From Tenacibaculum aiptasiae (GTDB lineage: Bacteria; Bacteroidota; Bacteroidia; Flavobacteriales; Flavobacteriaceae), in contig NZ_WAAU01000003.1 of NCBI RefSeq assembly GCF_008806755.1, forward strand, positions 512,996 to 576,995: 64,000 bases of DNA, given 5' to 3'. Position 1 is the stretch's first letter. Every line of letters starts with the position of its first letter. The position numbers were made by a program, and so were the translations under genes. The notes under the pieces are model-generated. The model saw only the letters and a program-made list of their open reading frames with translations. It was not told the origin of the DNA and made no database searches. Shown here piece after piece: positions 36,068-44,488 of the stretch.

Positions 36068-37516
36068 TTAACCTACACTTCCTTCTAAACTAATTTCTAA
36101 TAATTTTTGTGCTTCAACAGCAAATTCCATTGGTAACTTATTTAATACTTCTTTACTAAATCCGTTTACAATTAATGCTATTGCTTTTTCGGTATCAATT
36201 CCACGTTGGTTACAATAAAATAATTGATCTTCACCAATTTTACTTGTAGTAGCCTCGTGCTCTATTTGTGCCGATTTATTTTTCGCTTCTATATAAGGGA
36301 ATGTATGTGCACCACACTCATTACCCATTAATAAAGAATCGCATTGAGAGAAGTTACGTGCGTTTTCAGCTCTTGAATTAATTTGTACTAATCCACGGTA
36401 GCTGTTTTGTGATTTTCCTGCAGATATACCTTTTGAAATAATGGTTGACTTAGTGTTTTTTCCTAAGTGAATCATTTTCGTTCCAGTATCTGCTTGTTGG
36501 TGATTATTAGTTACTGCAATTGAGTAAAATTCACCTACAGAATTATTTCCTTTTAATACACAACTTGGATATTTCCATGTTACTGCAGATCCGGTTTCTA
36601 CTTGTGTCCAAGAAATTTTAGCATTGGTTTCGCATAAACCTCTTTTTGTTACAAAGTTGAAAACTCCTCCTTTACCTTCAGCATCACCTGGGAACCAGTT
36701 TTGTACTGTAGAATATTTAATTTCAGCATCATCCATGGCGATTAATTCAACAACAGCTGCGTGTAATTGATTTTCATCACGTTGAGGTGCAGTACATCCT
36801 TCTAAGTAAGAAACATAACTTCCTTTATCAGCTACTACTAAAGTTCTTTCAAATTGCCCTGTACCACCTTCGTTAATTCTAAAATAAGTTGATAATTCCA
36901 TTGGACAACGAACTCCTTTTGGAATGTAACAGAATGATCCATCAGAAAAAACTGCTGAATTTAATGCAGCATAAAAGTTATCTGTTGTTGGGACTACAGA
37001 ACCTATATATTTTTTAACTAATTCAGGATGTTCTTGAATTGCTTCTGAGATTGGCATAAAAATAATTCCTTTCTCAGCTAATGTTTCTTTAAAAGTTGTT
37101 GCAACAGAAACAGAGTCCATTACAATATCAACAGCAACGTTAGCTAAACGTTTTTGTTCATCTAAAGAAATTCCTAATTTCTCAAAAGTTGCCAACATTT
37201 CAGGGTCAACTTCGTCTAAAGAATTTAATTTAGGTTTTTGTTTTGGTGCTGAATAATAAGCGATTTCTTGAAAGTTTGGTTTTTCATACTTTACATTAGC
37301 CCATTCTGGCTCTTCCATTTGTTGCCAAACTCTAAAGGCTTCTAAACGCCATTCAGTCATCCATTCAGGTTCGTTTTTCTTTTTTGAAATAGCACGAACC
37401 ACATCTTCGTTTAACCCTTTAGCAAAGGTTTCACTTTCTATATCTGTATAAAAACCATATTCATATTCTTTGGTTTTTAACTCTTCTCTTAAATCGTCTT
37501 CGGTATACTTGCTCAT
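36068..37516 (-). CDS. sufB: Fe-S cluster assembly protein SufB
   Basis: Main scaffold protein of the Suf system. The 482-residue protein shows [23 protein letters not shown] at the start, the [22 protein letters not shown] region (about 193-214), the CTAPQ motif (about 241) and the C-terminal [21 protein letters not shown] (about 422-442), which carries the residues used for cluster assembly in homologues. It starts 15 nt after sufA. Confidence 0.97.
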   Translation of the reverse strand: MSKYTEDDLREELKTKEYEYGFYTDIESETFAKGLNEDVVRAISKKKNEPEWMTEWRLEAFRVWQQMEEPEWANVKYEKPNFQEIAYYSAPKQKPKLNSLDEVDPEMLATFEKLGISLDEQKRLANVAVDIVMDSVSVATTFKETLAEKGIIFMPISEAIQEHPELVKKYIGSVVPTTDNFYAALNSAVFSDGSFCYIPKGVRCPMELSTYFRINEGGTGQFERTLVVADKGSYVSYLEGCTAPQRDENQLHAAVVELIAMDDAEIKYSTVQNWFPGDAEGKGGVFNFVTKRGLCETNAKISWTQVETGSAVTWKYPSCVLKGNNSVGEFYSIAVTNNHQQADTGTKMIHLGKNTKSTIISKGISAGKSQNSYRGLVQINSRAENARNFSQCDSLLMGNECGAHTFPYIEAKNKSAQIEHEATTSKIGEDQLFYCNQRGIDTEKAIALIVNGFSKEVLNKLPMEFAVEAQKLLEISLEGSVG

Positions 37517-37531
37517 GATTGAGTTGTAATG

Positions 37532-37861
37532 TTATAAAGAAAAACTTTCACCGCAACCACATGTACGGTTTGCATTTGGATTGTTAAAAACAAATCCTTT
37601 TCCATTTAATCCTCCAGAATACTCTAAAGTAGTTCCGACTAGGTATAAAAAACTTTTTTTGTCAACAACAATTCTTACATCGTTTTCTTCAAAAATTTTA
37701 TCATTTTCTTGTGTGTTTTTATCAAAGGTTAAATCGTATGATAACCCTGAACAACCACCACTTTTTACCCCAACACGAACAAAATCGGTTGTAGCGTTAA
37801 ATCCGTCGTCTGTCATTAGTTCAATGACTTTCTTTTTAGCTGTGTCTGAAACTTTTATCAT
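37532..37861 (-). CDS. sufA: A-type Fe-S carrier (SufA/IscA/HesB family)
   Basis: A 109-residue carrier that accepts clusters from SufBCD and passes them to target enzymes. The three ligand cysteines are present: SGGCSGLSYDLTF (Cys38) and TCGCGESFSL (two Cys near the end). First gene of sufA-sufB-sufC-sufD. No cysteine desulfurase (sufS) or sufE lies in the window, so the sulfur-supplying part is encoded elsewhere. Confidence 0.93.
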   Translation of the reverse strand: MIKVSDTAKKKVIELMTDDGFNATTDFVRVGVKSGGCSGLSYDLTFDKNTQENDKIFEENDVRIVVDKKSFLYLVGTTLEYSGGLNGKGFVFNNPNANRTCGCGESFSL

Positions 37862-37891
37862 TGTATAAGTGGATTAACTCTAAATAGTTTG

Positions 37892-37899
37892 CAAATATA
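37892..37899 (-). promoter_or_regulatory. -7 promoter box of the suf operon
   Basis: TATATTTG on the minus strand, 30 nt before the sufA start. No IscR- or Fur-like site could be named with confidence. Confidence 0.5.
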
Positions 37900-37967
37900 C
37901 AATTTAAGTCTCACTTATTTGCACAACCTTTCATTGTGTTTTTAAATAGAGTTATTAATTTTCTCGA

Positions 37968-39026
37968 TTATTCTTGAAAATCGGGATTATTGACAAAGTT
38001 ATTATCTGTAAGAGTAAGTAAAAAAGCTTTTAAATCAGCTTTGTCTTTATTAGAAATATTTACACCTCCTTGATTTACTTTTTTCATCAAAGGGTCTATC
38101 GTAGGAGAAGCTTTTAATCCTGTTGAATAGTGTTCAATAACTTCTTCTATTGTAGCAAACCTACCATCATGCATATAAGGAGCGGTGAATTTTAAGTTTC
38201 TAATGGATGGGGTTCTAAATTTCCCATTATCATTTGGATCTCCAGTAACTTTACCAAGACCTAAATCTGTAAAAGTAGCGTCCAAACCATTGTTGTGAAA
38301 TTTATTGTCGGTCCATAAAGGGTTGTTATTGCTCCCATGACAATGAAAACAATCTCCGCGAGTTTCATCCATAAAGACATCAAAGCCATTTTTTTCTTCA
38401 GGTGTTAATTGTACTTTACCTAATAGAAATTGATCAAATTTAGAACCTCCAGAAATTAAAGTTCTTTCAAATTGAGCAAGAGCTTTGGTTATTAGTGTAG
38501 AATCGATTTTAACATTTCCAAAAGCTTGCTTAAATAATGTAGGGTACTCGGCATGGTTTTGAATTCTTTGCGTTACATCAGTCCATTTGCTATGCATTTC
38601 TATAGGATTACGAACTGGTTCTAAGGCCTGTCTTTCTAAACTTAATTCTTTTCCGTCCCAGGCAAAACGTTCATCAAAATTCCAAGCCAAATTGAAAATA
38701 GGCATAGAGTTTCGAGACCCAAAATTACCGTTCACACCATCACTAAATCGAGTTTCATCAGTAAAAGCTCTCTTTGGGTCATGACATGTTGCACATGATT
38801 GTGTGTTGTCTTTAGATAAAATTTTATCAAAAAATAGTTTTTTACCTAGCGCAATACCTTCTTCTGTTAATGGATTATTTGAAGGTATAACAGGAGCAAT
38901 TATTTTTTGTTGGAAAAGCTCAGGTATTTTTAAAGTAATTGGTACTGGAGTATATACATTTTCTTCTTTTGAAGAACAATTCATCAAAAGAAGAAAAAAT
39001 ACGATATATATACTTTTTTTTATCAT
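37968..39026 (-). CDS. Di-haem cytochrome c peroxidase-family lipoprotein (MbnH-like)
   Basis: A 352-residue lipoprotein (lipobox LLMNC, Cys17) with two c-type haem sites, C78-AT-CH82 and C226-FH-CH230, in the two-domain layout of the CcpA/MauG family, plus the conserved RTPSIRNLKFTAPYMHDGRFAT block (about 271-292). MbnH relatives oxidise a tryptophan in the partner MbnP to kynurenine. Here the MbnP-like gene is immediately upstream (7 nt), which favours an MbnH role over plain hydrogen peroxide removal. Last gene of a four-gene lipoprotein operon. Confidence 0.88.
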   Translation of the reverse strand: MIKKSIYIVFFLLLMNCSSKEENVYTPVPITLKIPELFQQKIIAPVIPSNNPLTEEGIALGKKLFFDKILSKDNTQSCATCHDPKRAFTDETRFSDGVNGNFGSRNSMPIFNLAWNFDERFAWDGKELSLERQALEPVRNPIEMHSKWTDVTQRIQNHAEYPTLFKQAFGNVKIDSTLITKALAQFERTLISGGSKFDQFLLGKVQLTPEEKNGFDVFMDETRGDCFHCHGSNNNPLWTDNKFHNNGLDATFTDLGLGKVTGDPNDNGKFRTPSIRNLKFTAPYMHDGRFATIEEVIEHYSTGLKASPTIDPLMKKVNQGGVNISNKDKADLKAFLLTLTDNNFVNNPDFQE

Positions 39027-39033
39027 TAATAAT

Positions 39034-39795
39034 TTATTGTGAAATATTACCTAGGCTAAACACTCCAATTTTACCATTAGCAGCCATTAGTTTTTGAGCA
39101 TTAAAATTAGACATTAGAGAAGTGTTTAATGTGTTTAAGTCCCATTCATTTGGGTTTTTAAACCATTCAGCTACATTCATTCTGATTTCTATTGTGGCAT
39201 TATTTGTAACTAATATCGTACCTAATTCTACAGTGAAAAAAGTATCTTCAAATTTTAAGTTTGCTGGGTCAGTATTGTCTACAGCTTTAATAGCATGATA
39301 ATTAAAAGGTGACTTTATATTTTTACTGTTAAGGTATTTTCCATCCATTTGCATAAAATGATAACCTCCACCTAGCATTTGAGGTACACTAAAATCATTT
39401 AAATCTTTATGGATGCCATCTTTATTGTCATCATTGTTAAATCCAAATGTCATAGTTAATTTATATGATCCTTCAGATATTTTTTGAGGTAACGTATGGG
39501 TTAAATCATCAACATTACTAACATCTACTAATTTATAACCATCAAAAACCGTTGCGTTTTGATTTCCGTCAGTTAAAGTTATTCTTGAAATTAAATACCT
39601 TAATTTGTCTATAGTTAATTTTGTACCAGCTTTATTGGTGAATTCAGTATTACTTATGTCAGATTTTTCAATAGCTGTTCCGTCCCAGTTTTGCGTAAAG
39701 TTTAGCTTAATAGTAACTTCTTTTATAGGTTCATCATTATCTGAACTACAAGATAAAAGTAATAAGCTTAAAAAGAGGGCAAAGTATTTTTTCAT
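39034..39795 (-). CDS. MbnP-like copper-binding lipoprotein
   Basis: A 253-residue lipoprotein (lipobox LLLSC, Cys16) with the MbnP-type immunoglobulin-like core: VTIKLNFTQNWDGT, KLRYLISRITLTDGN, SYKLTMTFGFNNDDN, then GGGYHFMQMDGKYL and NYHAIK. MbnP binds copper through histidines and a tryptophan-derived kynurenine made by MbnH. Histidines at 100, 129, 146 and 167 and tryptophans at 37, 211 and 218 are candidates. The aromatic W-x-W stretch I recall from methanotroph MbnP is not seen before GYHF. It starts 3 nt after the propeller gene. Confidence 0.83.
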   Translation of the reverse strand: MKKYFALFLSLLLLSCSSDNDEPIKEVTIKLNFTQNWDGTAIEKSDISNTEFTNKAGTKLTIDKLRYLISRITLTDGNQNATVFDGYKLVDVSNVDDLTHTLPQKISEGSYKLTMTFGFNNDDNKDGIHKDLNDFSVPQMLGGGYHFMQMDGKYLNSKNIKSPFNYHAIKAVDNTDPANLKFEDTFFTVELGTILVTNNATIEIRMNVAEWFKNPNEWDLNTLNTSLMSNFNAQKLMAANGKIGVFSLGNISQ

Positions 39796-39798
39796 TTT

Positions 39799-41127
39799 TT
39801 ATTTTAATTTTATGATTAATAGGTCTGAAAAACCTTTATTTGTTTGTATGTCTTGATTATTACTACTGCTTTCACCAACTGCAATAATGTTTCCATTGGA
39901 GAGTTCGATGGCATCGTAACAAAAATCTATTTCAGAACCTCCAATTGTTTTTTGCCATTGTTGGTTTCCATTTTGATCTATTTTAAGGATCCATGCATCG
40001 TTTTGTCCTTTGTTTGTAATCCCATTATCGGAGCTTCTTGAGCTTCCAGAGATAATAAATCCTCCATCTAATGTTTTTCGAATCGAACGTCCAACATCAA
40101 AACTAGAACCACCGTAATTTTTTTGCCAAATAATGTTTCCTTTGGTGTCGATTTTAGTTGCCCAAACATCAGCACCTCCATTATTTTGAGTTACATCTTT
40201 ATTATTACTTCGAGTATCTCCAATAATAATAAAATTACCATCCTTTGTTGTAGCAATACCTCTTGCTTCATCAATTTGATCACCTCCTAGAGACTTTTCC
40301 CAAACGAGTTTACCAGTTTTATCAATTTTAACAATCCAAAAGTCGTATGAACCTTTATTGTTTTTAATATCTACATCTATGCTATCTGATGATCCTACCA
40401 TTATATAACCGTCTGATGTTTCTACTACACCATAACAAGTATCTGTGTTTTGACCACCAAAGTATTTTCGCCATTCAATATTACCAGATGAGTTTAGTTT
40501 TATGCCCCAATAATCGCCTCCAGCATGTTTTGCTGCAAATTTAGAATTTCCTTGACCTCCTGAAGCTGTTACATCTAAAATACTTCCAACAAAATAACCG
40601 CCATCACTTGTTTGAATTAAGCTAAAGCCTTGATCTGTTCCAGAAAATCCAGTTGTAGTTTTCCAAATAATAGTTCCAGTAGCGTCTAATTTTAATACCC
40701 AAACATCTTCAAAACCTTCATTGGTAGTTAAATCTCCGTCAGCGCTTTTATTAAATCCTATAATAGCAAATCCTTTATCACTCGTTTCAATAATTTGATA
40801 TGCTCTATCGTCTTTAGAGCCACCATAGGCTTTTTGCCATTGTAATTTGTCATCCTTATCAAACTTTAAAAGCCAATAATCATATTGAACGGTAGTTTTG
40901 GTAGTAGAAACATCTCCATCAATACTTTGAGTGTAACCTAAAACAGCATAGCCGTTGTCTGAAGTTTGTACAACACTTCTTCCGCTTTCATTTCTGGTTC
41001 CTCCATAAGTTTTTATAAAATCGACTTGCAATGCTTTTATAGGGTTAGATAAGCTAATGCCATCATCATTGCTACAGCCTACAATTGTAAGAGTAATAAA
41101 TAAAAAAATTGAAAGTCTTTCTAACAT
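39799..41127 (-). CDS. Lipoprotein with seven propeller-like repeats
   Basis: A 442-residue lipoprotein (lipobox TIVGC, Cys18). The rest is seven tandem repeats of about 52-64 residues, each of the form W-x-K-x-x-GG-x-x-x-D, then a V/I-x-T-S-D-G-G-Y/F strand, then a D-x-W-x-x-K-x-D-x-x-G-x turn, as in WQKAYGGSKDDRAYQIIETS and WQKNYGGSSFDVGRSIRKTL. Seven repeats fit a closed seven-bladed beta-propeller. No enzyme motif is seen, so a binding or scaffold role is likely. It lies directly after the choice-of-anchor B gene with no gap. Confidence 0.85.
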   Translation of the reverse strand: MLERLSIFLFITLTIVGCSNDDGISLSNPIKALQVDFIKTYGGTRNESGRSVVQTSDNGYAVLGYTQSIDGDVSTTKTTVQYDYWLLKFDKDDKLQWQKAYGGSKDDRAYQIIETSDKGFAIIGFNKSADGDLTTNEGFEDVWVLKLDATGTIIWKTTTGFSGTDQGFSLIQTSDGGYFVGSILDVTASGGQGNSKFAAKHAGGDYWGIKLNSSGNIEWRKYFGGQNTDTCYGVVETSDGYIMVGSSDSIDVDIKNNKGSYDFWIVKIDKTGKLVWEKSLGGDQIDEARGIATTKDGNFIIIGDTRSNNKDVTQNNGGADVWATKIDTKGNIIWQKNYGGSSFDVGRSIRKTLDGGFIISGSSRSSDNGITNKGQNDAWILKIDQNGNQQWQKTIGGSEIDFCYDAIELSNGNIIAVGESSSNNQDIQTNKGFSDLLIIKLK

Positions 41128-42453
41128 TTATTGTTTTTTGATGATGAATAATCCTCTATTAATATCGCTTACTAAAATTTTGCCACTTTTAAAATAAGGG
41201 TATACATTCCATACACCATTGAAACTAGCCCCATCATTGTCTGGATAAGTATCAAAATAAGCTGTTTCTGTTATTGTTTTACCATTGATATTTGAAATGT
41301 CTATAAAGCGTACACCAGCAGTATAATTTGCTAAATAAAATGTGTTGTTTTTTACATAACCATTATGATCTATAGCATTGGTAGGTCCAGTATATATAAA
41401 GTCTAGTTTTGGGTTGTCTAAATCAGTAAAGTCAAAAATAATAGTCTTTGTTTTATTTCCAAAGTTTTGTTCATCTAATTCATCTCCTAAAATAAAGTGT
41501 TTTTGATTTTCTGTAAACCACCCTTGATGCGTATAGCCAACATTAGGGTAAGATATTTTTGAAATGTTTTTTGGATTTGCTTTATTACTTATATCCACAA
41601 TAACTACTTCATTTTCATTGCTGCCAATCAAAATTTCTTTTCCAGTATAATCGGTGTCTGGACCATTATAAGTAACAACTTGTGCATCGTGGCTGTAGTT
41701 GTCCATTCCCCATCCTCCTTCGCTTTTTGGGTTTTTAGGATCTTGTATGTTTATAAACAAAGGGCCTCCTTTGTAAGTTCCAGTTTTACTTGTCCCTACT
41801 GGGTAAGCATATCCAGAGTCTTCATTAATTACCATATTATGCGCACTACCAAACTCTGTAAAATGAGTGTCAGCAGTAAAAGTAGCTGGAGCATTAGTTA
41901 CATTTCGCAATCGTGTTAAATCAAAAACTTGCATTCCATGGTTAGACGCTTCACTAACAATAAAAGCATGATCTTTATATACTTTAACATCTCTCCACGA
42001 GCTATTAACTGTAGCTGTTGGTAATTTACCTAGGTAAACAGGATTATCAGTATCTGAAATATCTACAAATGCAGTTCCGTTATTTAAACATATAATTGCG
42101 TATTCTTTATTGGTAGTTGTATCTGTCCATCCCCATGAATCATTTCCTTCCGTTGCTCCAAAAGTATCTAAAGGAAGGGTTAAAAGTAAATCATAACCAT
42201 TGCAAGGATATATTCCAGCTTTACCTCCAGTACATTCCACTTTATTTGTTGTGGTGGGAGTATCACAAGCGTCACCTACTCCATCTCCATCAGTATCTTT
42301 TTGGTCTGGATTACTAGTTGTTGGGCAGTTGTCTTTTGAATCTATAATTCCATCTCCATCCTTGTCGTTAATTGGTGCTGGTGTATTTGTAGAAGAACAA
42401 GAAACTAAAAGTGATAAAAAAACGGCGGTAAATAAAATTCTATATTTTGTCAT
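41128..42453 (-). CDS. Choice-of-anchor B lipoprotein with TSP3 repeats
   Basis: A 441-residue lipoprotein (lipobox LLVSC, Cys19). After the anchor come two thrombospondin type 3 calcium motifs (DKDGDGIIDSKDNCP and DTDGDGVGDACD, about 30-65), then a large propeller-like domain of the choice-of-anchor B family with LVIVD-like strands (TAFVDISDTDNPVYLGKLP, EVVIVDISNKANPKNISKIS, GVRFIDISNI). Family members lie on the outer surface of Bacteroidota and some Gammaproteobacteria; function unknown. First gene of the operon with the propeller, MbnP and MbnH genes. Confidence 0.87.
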   Translation of the reverse strand: MTKYRILFTAVFLSLLVSCSSTNTPAPINDKDGDGIIDSKDNCPTTSNPDQKDTDGDGVGDACDTPTTTNKVECTGGKAGIYPCNGYDLLLTLPLDTFGATEGNDSWGWTDTTTNKEYAIICLNNGTAFVDISDTDNPVYLGKLPTATVNSSWRDVKVYKDHAFIVSEASNHGMQVFDLTRLRNVTNAPATFTADTHFTEFGSAHNMVINEDSGYAYPVGTSKTGTYKGGPLFINIQDPKNPKSEGGWGMDNYSHDAQVVTYNGPDTDYTGKEILIGSNENEVVIVDISNKANPKNISKISYPNVGYTHQGWFTENQKHFILGDELDEQNFGNKTKTIIFDFTDLDNPKLDFIYTGPTNAIDHNGYVKNNTFYLANYTAGVRFIDISNINGKTITETAYFDTYPDNDGASFNGVWNVYPYFKSGKILVSDINRGLFIIKKQ

Positions 42454-42466
42454 GGTTGGGAGCTTT

Positions 42467-42474
42467 TAAAAATA
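42467..42474 (-). promoter_or_regulatory. Possible -7 box of the four-lipoprotein operon
   Basis: TATTTTTA on the minus strand (one mismatch), 13 nt before the first start codon. The divergent thiL promoter is about 110 nt away. Confidence 0.35.
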
Positions 42475-42581
42475 CTAAATTAAAGAATTAACTAATTATA
42501 AAACATTTATAAACAGTTAAACCCTATGAATATTTTAAATTAAGGTATTTATTTATAATATTTTTTTTAGATACTAGTTGT

Positions 42582-42589
42582 TATCTTTG
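42582..42589 (+). promoter_or_regulatory. -7 promoter box of thiL, 4 nt before ATG
   Basis: TATCTTTG is a perfect box ending 4 nt before the thiL start, predicting a leaderless mRNA. Confidence 0.6.
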
Positions 42590-42593
42590 CAGC

Positions 42594-43640
42594 ATGTTAG
42601 AAGATAAAAATCAAGAGAGAACTTCATTGTCTAAACTAGGAGAGTTTGGATTAATTAACCATTTAACAGAGCATTTTAAATTATATAATTCTTCAACTCA
42701 AAAAGGTGTTGGAGATGATGCTGCAGTTATAAGTCAAACAGGAAAAGAAACGTTAATAACGACTGATTTACTTATAGAAGGTGTGCATTTTGATTTGAGT
42801 TATATGCCTTTAAAACATTTAGGATACAAAGCTGTAATGGTTAATTTATCTGATGTGTATGCAATGAATGGAGTGGCTGAGCAAATAACTGTGTCAATAG
42901 CTATTTCTAATAGATTTCCATTAGAAGCTGTAGAAGAATTATATGCAGGTATAAAATTAGCATGCGATACTTATAAAGTAGATTTGATAGGAGGAGATAC
43001 AACATCATCAACTAAAGGAATGCTAATTTCTGTTACAGCAATAGGATCAGCAAAAAAAGAAGATGTAGTCTACAGAAATGGAGCTAAAGAAACTGATTTA
43101 ATAGTTGTCTCTGGTGATTTAGGAGGAGCATATCTTGGTTTACAGATTTTAGAAAGAGAGAAGCAAGTGTTTCAGGTAAATCCTCAAAATCAACCTGATT
43201 TAGATAATTATACTTATTTAATAGAACGTCAATTAAAGCCAGAAGCTCGTAAAGATGTACCTGAGTTGTTAAAAGAGCTTGAGGTAAAACCAACAGCTAT
43301 GATTGATATTTCTGATGGACTTTCTTCAGAGATTATGCATATATGTAAACAAAGTAAATTAGGATGTAAGATTTATGAAGATAAATTACCATTAGATCCT
43401 CAGGTAATATCTACTTCAGAAGAATTTAACATGGATAGTACTATGATTGCTTTAAGTGGAGGAGAAGACTATGAATTGTTATTTACAGTTCCAATCTCAG
43501 AATTTGATAAAATAAAAGGTAATCCTAATTTTTCTGTTATAGGGCATATGACAGAGGCAAATCAAGGGATGAAGTTAGTTACAAGGGCAAATCAAGAAAT
43601 GGAATTGAAAGCTCAAGGTTGGAATTCTTTTGATGAGTAA
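42594..43640 (+). CDS. thiL: Thiamine-monophosphate kinase
   Basis: Phosphorylates thiamine monophosphate to the active cofactor thiamine diphosphate. The 348-residue PurM/AIR-synthase-like protein has GVGDDAAVI (about 39-47), TTDLLIEGVHFDLSY (about 57-71), the metal-binding LIGGDTTSS (about 129-137), MIDISDGLSSE (about 235-245) and SGGEDYELLFTVP (about 287-299). It is a single gene; other thiamine genes are not nearby. Confidence 0.96.
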   Translation: MLEDKNQERTSLSKLGEFGLINHLTEHFKLYNSSTQKGVGDDAAVISQTGKETLITTDLLIEGVHFDLSYMPLKHLGYKAVMVNLSDVYAMNGVAEQITVSIAISNRFPLEAVEELYAGIKLACDTYKVDLIGGDTTSSTKGMLISVTAIGSAKKEDVVYRNGAKETDLIVVSGDLGGAYLGLQILEREKQVFQVNPQNQPDLDNYTYLIERQLKPEARKDVPELLKELEVKPTAMIDISDGLSSEIMHICKQSKLGCKIYEDKLPLDPQVISTSEEFNMDSTMIALSGGEDYELLFTVPISEFDKIKGNPNFSVIGHMTEANQGMKLVTRANQEMELKAQGWNSFDE

Positions 43641-43660
43641 AAAAGTTAAATCAAAATATA

Positions 43661-43692
43661 AAAAGTCATACTTAGCTGTATGGCTTTTTTTT
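43661..43692 (+). terminator. Terminator after thiL
   Basis: AGTCATAC/GTATGGCT stem (one G-T pair), 6-nt loop, then nine T. Confidence 0.85.
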
Positions 43693-43808
43693 TGAAAAAT
43701 ATTTTTTGAGAAATTCGATTTTTGTTGAATTGAAAAAGCATAAAAAATGGCGTAAAAATTGTATATTGGTCAAGCAAAAAATTAATAATTAACAAAAAAT
43801 CAAAAAGA

Positions 43809-44279
43809 ATGGGAATTTTTTCATTTATTAAAAATGCTGGTGCCAAAGTGTTTGGTATTGGAAAAACAACTGAAGAAGAAGCTTCTGAAAAAGCTGCAAA
43901 ATTAGTAGATGCTGTAAATACCTTAGAGTTGTCTGTTGAAAATTTATCAATTACTGTTGATGAAGACAAGGCAACGGTATCTGGAGAGGCATCAGATTTA
44001 GCAACTAAGGAAAAAGTGGTCTTAGTAGTAGGAAATACGAATGGAATTGCATCTGTAGAAGATAATATGACTGTAGCAGAGGTTGAAGAGGTAGAAGCAG
44101 CAGCAATGGCGCAATTTCATACAGTAGTAAGCGGAGATTCGTTAAGTAAAATTGCAAAAGAATTTTATGGTAATGCAATGAAGTATCCAGTTATTTTTGA
44201 AGCAAACAAACCAATGTTAACACACCCAGATAAAATTTATCCAGGGCAAGTATTAAGAATACCACCTTTAGTGGACTAA
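43809..44279 (+). CDS. BON-LysM protein (YgaU/Kbp-like)
   Basis: A 156-residue protein with an N-terminal glycine/alanine helix, a BON-like domain (about 30-95; DAVNTLELSVENLSITVDED to SVEDNMTVAEVEE) and a C-terminal LysM domain (about 102-153; FHTVVSGDSLSKIAKEFYG, with YPVIFEANKPML). This is the layout of E. coli YgaU/Kbp, a soluble potassium-binding protein. There is no signal peptide, which fits a cytoplasmic role rather than cell-wall binding. It has its own terminator. Confidence 0.88.
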   Translation: MGIFSFIKNAGAKVFGIGKTTEEEASEKAAKLVDAVNTLELSVENLSITVDEDKATVSGEASDLATKEKVVLVVGNTNGIASVEDNMTVAEVEEVEAAAMAQFHTVVSGDSLSKIAKEFYGNAMKYPVIFEANKPMLTHPDKIYPGQVLRIPPLVD

Positions 44280-44301
44280 TCAAGAGTTAATCAACCAAAG
44301 A

Positions 44302-44331
44302 AAGAGTACTGCATTTGCAGTACTTTTTTAT
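44302..44331 (+). terminator. Terminator after the BON-LysM gene
   Basis: AGTACTGC/GCAGTACT stem, ATTT loop, then a T run, 25 nt after the stop. Confidence 0.9.
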
Positions 44332-44460
44332 TTCCATTTGTTTTTTACAGTTAGTATTAACTTCATTTTCATATTGTATAGTAATAAAATTATATAAAGG
44401 TTTAATGTTTAAAAGCCTTTTTTGGTTGCTAAACAAGTGGTTGCAAAAAATAAATAAATG

Positions 44461-44468
44461 TATATTTG
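44461..44468 (+). promoter_or_regulatory. -7 promoter box of yicC-gmk-nadD
   Basis: TATATTTG, with TTG 17 nt upstream (44441-44443). Leader about 15 nt, which carries TTGGAG 7 nt before the ATG, one of the few Shine-Dalgarno-like sites seen. Confidence 0.55.
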
Positions 44469-44488
44469 CGGTTTATTAAATTGGAGAT

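Noticed and set aside
37862..37967. GCAAAT/ATTTGC inverted repeat upstream of sufA as an iron-regulator site
   Set aside because: The arms are short, widely spaced and partly made of the promoter box itself; no recognisable Fur or IscR consensus.
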